A stretch of DNA of 43,302 nucleotides, from assembly GCA_025359165.1 (NCBI GenBank), contig JANYHG010000069.1, forward strand, positions 1 through 43,302, given 5' to 3'. Shown here in pieces: positions 25,582 to 32,229 of the stretch. Origin of the DNA: Hyphomicrobiaceae bacterium. Its GTDB lineage: Bacteria; Pseudomonadota; Alphaproteobacteria; Rhizobiales; Hyphomicrobiaceae. The notes below the pieces were generated by a model that was not told the origin of the DNA, did not search any database, and saw only the letters and a program-made list of their open reading frames with translations. Each line of letters starts with the position of its first letter. The first letter of the stretch is position 1. The position numbers were made by a program, and so were the translations under genes.

Positions 25582-25899
25582 ATGCTGCCCGCGCGCATCC
25601 CAACGGTCGATCAGTTCTCGGCGCGCCTGGCGCAGCGGGAGATCTTGTTGTGGACGACGAAGGACGGCCGGGAAATTCCGCTCGACGAGATGAGCGACGA
25701 TCACATTGCCAATGCGACCCGCGTGCTGACGCTGTGGAAATCGCGCGCCAAAAAGCGTGATGCCCGCGATCCGATCGTGCGTGAACTTGGTGACGCCATC
25801 GATCGCTTCAAGCGCATCCTGCGAACGCGCAAGAAGAGTGCGACACGACAAGACGGTGCCGATGCCCGGACACCCCGGATCGGCATGCGCCGAGGCTGA
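25582..25899 (+). CDS. Hypothetical protein with WTTKDGREIPLDEM motif
   Basis: 105 residues. The N-terminal half holds a short motif, LLWTTKDGREIPLDEMSDDH, followed by IANATRVLTLW. It resembles a motif seen in many small phage, plasmid and chromosomal proteins of unknown role, in which a W-T-x-DG-x-x-I strand is followed by an M-x-x-x-H-(I/L)-x-N helix. The C-terminal third is basic (RTRKKSATRQD, then RIGMRRG), so nucleic-acid contact is possible. It starts six bases after the preceding small gene. I assign no function. It is convergent with the epoxide-hydrolase-like gene. Confidence 0.65.
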   Translation: MLPARIPTVDQFSARLAQREILLWTTKDGREIPLDEMSDDHIANATRVLTLWKSRAKKRDARDPIVRELGDAIDRFKRILRTRKKSATRQDGADARTPRIGMRRG

Positions 25900-25918
25900 C
25901 GTCTCGTGTCGACGTTCG

Positions 25919-26830
25919 TCAACCCACCCGCGCGCGGTGTTTGTCGATGAACGCTGCGATCAGGGCCGTTACTTCGGCGGGCTTCTGGTGGATGATCCAG
26001 TGATCGGCATCGGCGAATTCGTGCAGCGTGAGATCATCGCAGAGATCGGCCAGTCCGGCCCGCGTGGTCGGCAACAGCGCACGATCCTGCATGCCCCAGA
26101 TGACCTGATGCGGCATGGGCACACGCACTTTGGCGCGGTCGACAGCGGCCATCGGATCGGCGGTTACGGCTTCGTCCGGTGCGGCGACCACGACGGGCGA
26201 TGCCTTATACCATGACGTCATGGCGGCCATCGCACCGGGCTGGCCCCACGCGTGCAGATAGCCGCGCCGCCTGTCGTCGGTCAGCCATGCACCGCCGTCG
26301 AAGCCGCGTGACAGCATCTCGAGGACGCGGGCGAAATTGTTCTCGGACAGGATTTTTGCGGCGTCCTCGCGGCGCAGGAAGCGCATGTATTGGCTGGCGG
26401 CGCGCTGTGCGGGATCGGTGTTTAAAGCATTTTGAAATGGAATGGGATGGACGCCGTTGCACACCGTCAGCGACGCGATCCGCTCGGGGGCCATGAATGC
26501 CATCATGTACGCGACCGATGCGCCCCAGTCGTGGGCGACAAGGTGAAACGGCTTGCCGATGGAGTAGACGGCGGCCAGATCGAGCATGTCCTTGGCAAGC
26601 AGCTGCACGCGATAATTTTCGACGCCGTCGGGTTTGGACGACGTTGCATAGCCGCGCTGATTGGGGGCGACGGCCAGATATTTGTCGCCGAATTGGGGCA
26701 ACAGTTCCGACCATGCCCCTGCGTACTCCGGAAAGCCGTGCAGAAATAAAACCAGCGGCGCGCCTTCCCGGCCGTCGATCAGCGTCTCGAATTCAAGGCC
26801 ATTGGCCGGCGTGCGAACATTACGGATCAT
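25919..26830 (-). CDS. Alpha/beta hydrolase, epoxide hydrolase-like
   Basis: 303-residue soluble hydrolase. The oxyanion segment is LFLHGFPEY. The nucleophile is Asp101 in LVAHDWGAS, the pattern of epoxide hydrolases and haloalkane dehalogenases and not of Ser esterases. The catalytic His is probably near residue 277 in ADADHWIIH, and the acid lies near WGMQDRALLP. A cap domain lies between, with NGVHPIPFQNAL and conserved Tyr residues. The substrate is unknown. It is upstream of the PRMT-like gene in coordinate order but on the same strand, with its start 96 bases beyond that gene's stop, so a shared transcript is possible. Confidence 0.88.
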   Translation of the reverse strand: MIRNVRTPANGLEFETLIDGREGAPLVLFLHGFPEYAGAWSELLPQFGDKYLAVAPNQRGYATSSKPDGVENYRVQLLAKDMLDLAAVYSIGKPFHLVAHDWGASVAYMMAFMAPERIASLTVCNGVHPIPFQNALNTDPAQRAASQYMRFLRREDAAKILSENNFARVLEMLSRGFDGGAWLTDDRRRGYLHAWGQPGAMAAMTSWYKASPVVVAAPDEAVTADPMAAVDRAKVRVPMPHQVIWGMQDRALLPTTRAGLADLCDDLTLHEFADADHWIIHQKPAEVTALIAAFIDKHRARVG

Positions 26831-26926
26831 GACCGCCTCTCGAGTGACAGCGCCTTCTCATCGAATATTTAGCACACTCGGCTTCGACGAGTCTTTCCAC
26901 CTGCAGCGATCTCGCACGACCCATCT

Positions 26927-27865
26927 TCAGGGCAAAAATCCCTTTTTCAGGTCCATGGTCTGTTTGAGGCGCTCGCGGCCTTTGGCGTCTGTCACAGCCA
27001 GCGTCCAGGTGACGTTGGTGCCTTCGCCGTAGGAGGTGGTCGAGCGGATGCGTGCCGACAGCGTTTCGCCGCGCGCAATGTCGAACGGTTCGGCGATTGG
27101 CAGATATAGCTGCTCCCAATGCGTGCGCGGATCTTCGGGACCGGTGCCGAGCGTGATGCCGTCGACCAGGTCCGCCGACCACCAGATCGCCAGACCCGTG
27201 ATGTGCGCCTTGGCTTTCGGTTCCCATGTGGCTTGGCCGAGGCGCGTCGTTTTGGTCGGCTTGGCAAGATCGACGGCGTCCCATTGTTGCGTCGCGCGGC
27301 CGTTGTCGAGCAGGTCCGACGGCTGCAGCCATCGCACATAGATGTTGTTAAGGCCCATCTCCTTGGCGGCGTCGAAATTCAGCTCGTAGCCGACGTCGTC
27401 CCAGGCGGCGAGATGCTTGTGCAAGGAGGGACTGACGACCGGGCAGACAAATTGCCGGACCTTGCCTGGAATGAGCACGCCACCGGGCTCAAGATAGCGG
27501 TCGCGGGCGTCGCCGAGCGTTTCGATCAAGTTCTCTTCGAACGCGTAGTTGCCGAGCGTTTCGGACACTGCGATGTCGAAGCGTTCGGGCGGATCGAGTT
27601 CGGTCGAGTGGGCGGGGACAACCTCGATATTGCGGAAGCCATTCGCTTTCATGAGCCGCTTGGCGAGCGAAGCGATCTCGGCGGTTTCGATCAGCACGAC
27701 GCGCTTGGCACCGAGTTTGGCCGCCATGAAGCCGAGAAAGCCGGTGCCGCAGCCGATATCGACGACCTTGGATTTGCCCGGCACCACGACGCGCTTCAGC
27801 GCTTCGTGGAAGGCTTCGTTGCGCACCCGGTCGGAAAGCAGGGTGCGGTGATATTCGATGCGCAT
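26927..27865 (-). CDS. PRMT-like SAM-dependent methyltransferase
   Basis: 312 residues, close to the length of the catalytic core of eukaryotic protein arginine methyltransferases (PRMTs). In order: EYHRTLLSDRVRNEAF (like the PRMT opening helix), the SAM loop VVDIGCGTGFLGFMAAKLGA (34-53), and the acidic IE at about 59-60. Next is the double-E loop SETLGNYAFEEN with Glu102 and Glu111 spaced as in PRMT1, and the THW motif at 248-250 (RTHWEQLYLPI). Together these are the diagnostic PRMT set, so arginine methylation of a protein is a good hypothesis. Bacterial relatives are usually just called class I methyltransferases. The reading frame stays open far upstream, antisense to yicC, but homology begins at the ATG 27865. 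Confidence 0.85.
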   Translation of the reverse strand: MRIEYHRTLLSDRVRNEAFHEALKRVVVPGKSKVVDIGCGTGFLGFMAAKLGAKRVVLIETAEIASLAKRLMKANGFRNIEVVPAHSTELDPPERFDIAVSETLGNYAFEENLIETLGDARDRYLEPGGVLIPGKVRQFVCPVVSPSLHKHLAAWDDVGYELNFDAAKEMGLNNIYVRWLQPSDLLDNGRATQQWDAVDLAKPTKTTRLGQATWEPKAKAHITGLAIWWSADLVDGITLGTGPEDPRTHWEQLYLPIAEPFDIARGETLSARIRSTTSYGEGTNVTWTLAVTDAKGRERLKQTMDLKKGFLP

Positions 27866-28046
27866 GGGAAGGTCCGGGATGAAAGGATCGTCAGGGTCGC
27901 AGCGGCGGTGTCGTGGCGACGTACAGCAAATTGCGACCAAGCAGAAGCCGGGACCAATCTTCCAATTCCGTACTTTCGGAAGATACCCTAATGTCGGCCT
28001 GTGGCGGTGCATCACGACCGTCGCGTGAATTGGACATGGGCGACAG

Positions 28047-28937
28047 ATGGCATTGACCAGCATGACCGGCTTCGGCCGCAGCGACGGGGGCAGCGGCGCT
28101 TCGGTCTGGACGTGGGAGATCCGCACGGTCAACGGGCGTGGGCTGGACGTGCGGTTGCGCCTGCCGCCGGGAGCCGAAGTTTTGGAGGCGAAAGTGCGCG
28201 AGGCGATCGGTCGCAAACTCAATCGCGGCAGTGTCAACGCAGCACTGACCCTGCGGCAGACCGGTGCGCCTGTGACCCTCAAGCTCAACACCGAAGTGCT
28301 CGACGATCTGTTGCGTGCCGTGGAAGTGCTGCGCGCGCGTGTCGGCGGGCCGGCACCGTCGGCTGAATCCCTGATCGGTTTTCGCGGACTGATCGAACCC
28401 GTGGAGGCGAGCGAAGATGAGGTTGCGGCGGCCGAGCGGACGCAGGCGATGCTGGCCAGCCTCGAAATCGCGCTCGACGGCGTCGTGGCGTCGCGCCGGG
28501 CGGAGGGGCTGCGCCTGTCGCAGGTGATCGCCGAGCAACTCGCCATCGTCGAACGCGGTGTCGCAACGGTCGCCGCATCGCCGGCGCGCAACGTCGAGGT
28601 GATAGGCGCGCGGTTGGCCGAACAGGTGCAGCGGTTGCTGGCGGCGTCGGGCAATACGCTCGATCCAGCGCGGCTGCATCAGGAGGCGGCATTGTTGGCG
28701 ACACGCATCGACGTGGAAGAGGAGCTGAAGCGCCTCACCGCCCACCTCGCGGCCGCCCGGGATCTGTTGGCCGCCGACGAGCCGGTGGGGCGCAAGTTCG
28801 ACTTCCTGACGCAGGAGTTCAATCGCGAAGCCAATACGCTATGTTCGAAAGCCAATGATCCGCAGATCACCCGCGTCGGGCTTGAACTGAAGGCCGTAAT
28901 CGATCAAATGCGCGAGCAGGTGCAAAACATCGAATAG
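28047..28937 (+). CDS. yicC: YicC family endoribonuclease
   Basis: 296-residue protein of the YicC/YloC family, reported to act as an endoribonuclease in E. coli. It has the diagnostic opening MALTSMTGFGRS, then WEIRTVNGRGLDVRLRLP, a central coiled helix region and the C-terminal GRKFDFLTQEFNREANTLCSKANDPQIT with the closing LKAVIDQMREQVQNIE. It is followed by gmk after 15 bases, a widely conserved pair, so the two are very likely one transcript. The upstream 181-base region is shared with the divergent PRMT-like gene. Confidence 0.96.
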   Translation: MALTSMTGFGRSDGGSGASVWTWEIRTVNGRGLDVRLRLPPGAEVLEAKVREAIGRKLNRGSVNAALTLRQTGAPVTLKLNTEVLDDLLRAVEVLRARVGGPAPSAESLIGFRGLIEPVEASEDEVAAAERTQAMLASLEIALDGVVASRRAEGLRLSQVIAEQLAIVERGVATVAASPARNVEVIGARLAEQVQRLLAASGNTLDPARLHQEAALLATRIDVEEELKRLTAHLAAARDLLAADEPVGRKFDFLTQEFNREANTLCSKANDPQITRVGLELKAVIDQMREQVQNIE

Positions 28938-28952
28938 GGGCGACCCGTCGCA

Positions 28953-29648
28953 ATGCCGCAGAAGCCCGAAAAACAATCCCGTAAAGGTGTCAGCAGCACG
29001 AGTGCGGCAGCCGTCAGTGCCGGCATCGAGCGGCGTGGACTGTTGCTCGTGCTGTCGTCGCCGTCAGGTGCCGGAAAGACGACATTGGCGCAACGCCTCG
29101 TCGAAAGCGACCAGCACATCGCCATGTCGGTGTCGGTGACGACGCGCACTTGTCGGCCGGGCGAGGTCGACGGCCAGGATTATCACTTTATCAGCGAGGC
29201 GGAGTTTGCGAGCCGTCGCGACAGGGGCGATCTCCTGGAATGGGCTGCCGTGTTCGATCATCACTACGGCACGCCCAAAAAGCCGGTGATGGATGCACTG
29301 GCGGGCGGGCGCGACGTGCTGTTCGACATCGACTGGCAGGGTGCACAGCAACTCAACGAGCAGTTACCTCATGACCTGGTGCGGGTGTTCATCCTGCCGC
29401 CAGATGGCAAGACACTGGAGCGGCGGCTGACCGCGCGGGCTCAGGATGCGCCCGACGTGGTGGCCAAGCGCATGAAGAAAGCCAGCGCCGAGATCAGCCA
29501 CTGGCCGGAATACGACTACGTGATCGTCAATCGCGACATCGACGAAAGCCATGCGAATCTCAGCGCCATCCTGATCGCAGAGCGCCTGAAGCGCCGTCGC
29601 CAATTGGGCCTGATGCGTTTCGTGCGCGCCGTTACCGATCAGCTATGA
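28953..29648 (+). CDS. gmk: Guanylate kinase
   Basis: Phosphorylates GMP to GDP with ATP, an essential step in guanine nucleotide synthesis. The 231 residues include a P-loop SSPSGAGKTT (about 35-44) and the GMP-binding segment SVSVTTRTCRPGEVDGQDYHF. EWAAVFDHHYGTPK, VLFDIDWQGAQQL and the lid arginines RLTARAQD complete the fold. An N-terminal Ser/Lys-rich extension of about 27 residues precedes the core, longer than in E. coli. It follows yicC after 15 bases. Confidence 0.97.
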   Translation: MPQKPEKQSRKGVSSTSAAAVSAGIERRGLLLVLSSPSGAGKTTLAQRLVESDQHIAMSVSVTTRTCRPGEVDGQDYHFISEAEFASRRDRGDLLEWAAVFDHHYGTPKKPVMDALAGGRDVLFDIDWQGAQQLNEQLPHDLVRVFILPPDGKTLERRLTARAQDAPDVVAKRMKKASAEISHWPEYDYVIVNRDIDESHANLSAILIAERLKRRRQLGLMRFVRAVTDQL

Positions 29649-29753
29649 GGGTGGGAGTGACAGCCTGACCCGGCGTCATCTCCACAAGCGGCTATCGTAT
29701 TCCGCTCCACCTCGGACGTGCCGCCCATCGATGTCGCGCCTCCTGCACACCTG

Positions 29754-30266
29754 TCACGTTTTGGTCGCAGCAGCGTCGTCGCTTGCGGTCACCGGGCCAG
29801 CATCCGTCGGCATCTCGTGGATCTGCGCCAGTGCCTCGGCAATGCTGCCGCTGTCGAGGCTGTCCTTGTGGATCGTCACGGCGGCGCCGGCCTTGATGAG
29901 CGTTGCGGCGCGCTTGCGGTCGAGCAGGCCGCTGACCACGATGATCGGGCCGGTGTAGTTGCAGCGGCGCAAGAACGGGATGGTGTGGGCCGCGTTGTCG
30001 TTCGGCTTCAGGTGATCATCGAGAAAGATCAGATCCGGCTGACGTTCGATGACGCGATCCAAGGCGCTGCCCAAAGTTGCGGCATGGCGCGTGACGATTT
30101 CGTAACCGAAAATCGAATGCAACGTCGCTTTCAGGCGATCGGCATCGAGCTTGGTATCCTCCACGACAAGGATGTCGTTGAAGCGCGGGCGACCCTGGCG
30201 GGCGATGGCCAGCGTACTCTTGCGCTCCAGAAACGCGCCTCCGGTGCGGGTTGGTGTCGTTGGCAT
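29754..30266 (-). CDS. Receiver-domain response regulator
   Basis: 170 residues. A single receiver domain (about 30-148) is flanked by short extensions, with no DNA-binding or enzyme output domain. Phosphorylation-site residues: acidic Glu36/Asp37 (LVVEDTKLD), phospho-acceptor Asp83 (LIFLDDHLK), Ser112 (VVSGLL) and Lys134 (TIHKDS). GGAGG lies four bases before the ATG. It comes last in the minus-strand block of five genes, 273 bases after the histidine kinase, so it may be on the same transcript or have its own promoter. It is the probable partner of that kinase, by proximity only. A protein-protein output is inferred because no effector domain is present. Confidence 0.87.
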   Translation of the reverse strand: MPTTPTRTGGAFLERKSTLAIARQGRPRFNDILVVEDTKLDADRLKATLHSIFGYEIVTRHAATLGSALDRVIERQPDLIFLDDHLKPNDNAAHTIPFLRRCNYTGPIIVVSGLLDRKRAATLIKAGAAVTIHKDSLDSGSIAEALAQIHEMPTDAGPVTASDDAAATKT

Positions 30267-30539
30267 GTGTCCTCCGGCGGAAAGCCGAACATCGTTGGAT
30301 TTGGCTGCGTGCTTGTCGAGCGCGGGCCACGTCCGGTGGCCTGTCGTAAATCCGGCTCGTCGATGCAGCTCAGGCTGTTTACGACACGCACAGTCGAAGT
30401 GTCGTACCCGGGCGATTGCGGCGAACGCAAGATCGACGGTACAATGCCGCGACTTCAGTTATTCACGCCAGCTCTATTTTACGGCAGCATTGTCAACGTC
30501 GCGACTAAAATGGATTAGCCTTAAGGCAGCGGACGCTCC

Positions 30540-31745
30540 CTATTCGGCCTTGTTGCGCAGTTTGAGTGGCCAATGCACCGTGAACGTCGTGCCACGCTCG
30601 ACGGGCGCGCCGGAGGTGACTTCGATCGTCCCGCCAAGCGATTCGACGGTCTTTTTGACCAGCGCGAGGCCGATGCCGCTGCTTTCGGGATGGTGCGCGT
30701 CGTCGATCTTGCGAAAAGGCTCGAAAATCGCCTTCTGCCATTCCTCCGCAATGCCCCGGCCGTCGTCGGTAATCCTGAATACGATGTGCCGCGTCTCGAT
30801 GGCGGCAGTGACCTCGATGCGCCCACTCTCGCGATCATGATGTTTGACGGCATTTTCGATCAGATTGCGCAATACGACGTCGAGGGGTGCTGCCGCCGTT
30901 TCCAAGGTCGGCCATTCGCCTAAGACGATCAGATCGAGCTTGGTTGCCGGTCTTAAGGTCGACATGACGTCATCGATGAGCGCGCGCGTTTGGACAGGTT
31001 CGATCGCGTCGTGGACGCGCCCAATGCGGGAGTAATCGAGCAGATCGATCAGCATCTTCGACATGCGCCGCGTTTGACCGGCGATTTCGCCGGCGGTGCG
31101 ATGCAGGAACTCGGTGTCGATGCTGGTCTTCGTCGTCGCCAGGGATGCCTTGAGGTCGTCGGTCAGGTAGCGCAGAGCACGCAACGGCGCATTGAGATCG
31201 TGACTGATCACGTAGGCGAATTCTTCGAGCTGCTGATTGATACGCACATATTCGGCCGACTTGGCCGCCAGATCCTGTTCAATCAGGCGCCGTCTGCGAA
31301 TTTCCTGATCAAGCTCAGCGGTGGGAGAGCCTTGCATGAAAATCATGCCGAGCAGTACGAGAAAGCGCTGCCGCGGATGGTTCCAGAAAATATCGATATT
31401 AAAACGGCGCGACTGTTGACCGTCGCTGGTCATGACGGCGGTGTTGGTAAGACGCAACGGCTCGGCCGCCGTCTGGGTTTTGAGCGCCAGGATCGCGCTG
31501 TCGAGGCCGATCAGTGGAATGAGGGCATCTGAGACGTGATCGCCGATGATCAGGCCATCGGGCAATACGCCCCCGGCACTGACGACCCGCAGGTCGGGAT
31601 CGAGCCAGAGAACACCGAAGGCCTTCTGCTCCGCGAGCGCCAGTGCCGCATCGATGGTCGGATCGACCTCGGCGGCAGTGCCGCGTGGAGATCTCGCGCC
31701 CGAGGTCGCCTCAGAGACCGCGACGAAGGATGGCGTTTGCGGCAT
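30540..31745 (-). CDS. Sensor histidine kinase with PAS-like N-terminus, soluble
   Basis: 401 residues from the ATG at 31745, which overlaps the end of the GTPase gene by 35 bases. The N-terminal part (about 35-140) looks PAS-like, with the strand pattern GVLWLDPDLRVVSAGG and a closing FLVLLGMIF. A linker coil leads to the dimerisation domain with phospho-acceptor His182 in YVISHDLNAPLRAL. The ATPase domain has N-box NLIENAVKHHD, ITDDGRGIAEE, FEPFRKIDD and the SSGIGLALVKKTVES lid. There is no membrane helix, so it senses inside the cell. The H-box type (EEFAYVISHDL) matches the phytochrome-like kinase group. The overlap with the GTPase implies coupled translation. Confidence 0.9.
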   Translation of the reverse strand: MPQTPSFVAVSEATSGARSPRGTAAEVDPTIDAALALAEQKAFGVLWLDPDLRVVSAGGVLPDGLIIGDHVSDALIPLIGLDSAILALKTQTAAEPLRLTNTAVMTSDGQQSRRFNIDIFWNHPRQRFLVLLGMIFMQGSPTAELDQEIRRRRLIEQDLAAKSAEYVRINQQLEEFAYVISHDLNAPLRALRYLTDDLKASLATTKTSIDTEFLHRTAGEIAGQTRRMSKMLIDLLDYSRIGRVHDAIEPVQTRALIDDVMSTLRPATKLDLIVLGEWPTLETAAAPLDVVLRNLIENAVKHHDRESGRIEVTAAIETRHIVFRITDDGRGIAEEWQKAIFEPFRKIDDAHHPESSGIGLALVKKTVESLGGTIEVTSGAPVERGTTFTVHWPLKLRNKAE

Positions 31746-32229
31746 CGATGAAGGTTTCTTTGATGTTGTCGCCCGACTTGGCACTGGTTTTCCTGACGCT
31801 GTGCGGCGTTTTCTGCAGCTCGACAGGCACATCGTAGTTGCTATCGGCGTCCAGCAAATCCACTTTATTGAATAATAGATACACGGGGCGGCCCGGCAAA
31901 TGGACGTCGCATTGCGATGACAGCACCGCCATCGTGGAGAGTGTACGCGGCCGGGTAACGTCGCCGACGACGATCACGGCGCTCGCGCCTTTGACGGCCG
32001 CATCGAGATGAAAAGCGCTCGCGCCGAGGCCGCCGTCGGTATCCCAGATCACCAGCTCCAGACTTTGATCGCGCGCCGGCCCAAGCCCCGTTAGAGGATA
32101 GACGAAAATGTCGTGGCCGAGCGTGCCTTTGTAGTTGCCGTCGAAGCGATCGAGCACCATGCGGCGCACGATGGATGTCTTGCCGACGGCCATTTCGCCG
32201 AGCATGACGACTTTGCGCCGCTGGCTCAT
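31711..32229 (-). CDS. Ras/Rab-like small GTPase
   Basis: 172 residues, a single G domain of the Ras superfamily as found in prokaryotes. Motifs are P-loop GEMAVGKTS (11-19), switch I Thr36 within NYKGTLGHD, switch II WDTDGG (62-67), the NKVD guanine-specificity motif (121-124) and TSAKS (148-152). In Ras-type proteins the switch II sequence is DTAGQ. Here it is DTDGG, so the catalytic Gln is replaced by Gly67 and intrinsic hydrolysis is predicted to be slow. There is no lipid-anchor Cys at the C-terminus. The ATG overlaps the stop of the OmpA-domain gene by ATGA, and the kinase gene overlaps its end. The same frame stays open upstream but reads antisense-like sequence. Confidence 0.9.
   Translation of the reverse strand: MSQRRKVVMLGEMAVGKTSIVRRMVLDRFDGNYKGTLGHDIFVYPLTGLGPARDQSLELVIWDTDGGLGASAFHLDAAVKGASAVIVVGDVTRPRTLSTMAVLSSQCDVHLPGRPVYLLFNKVDLLDADSNYDVPVELQKTPHSVRKTSAKSGDNIKETFIDAANAILRRGL

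Noticed and set aside
27866-28654. Upstream in-frame extension of the PRMT-like gene
   Set aside because: Translation is low-complexity and antisense to yicC; PRMT-like sequence starts at the ATG 27865.
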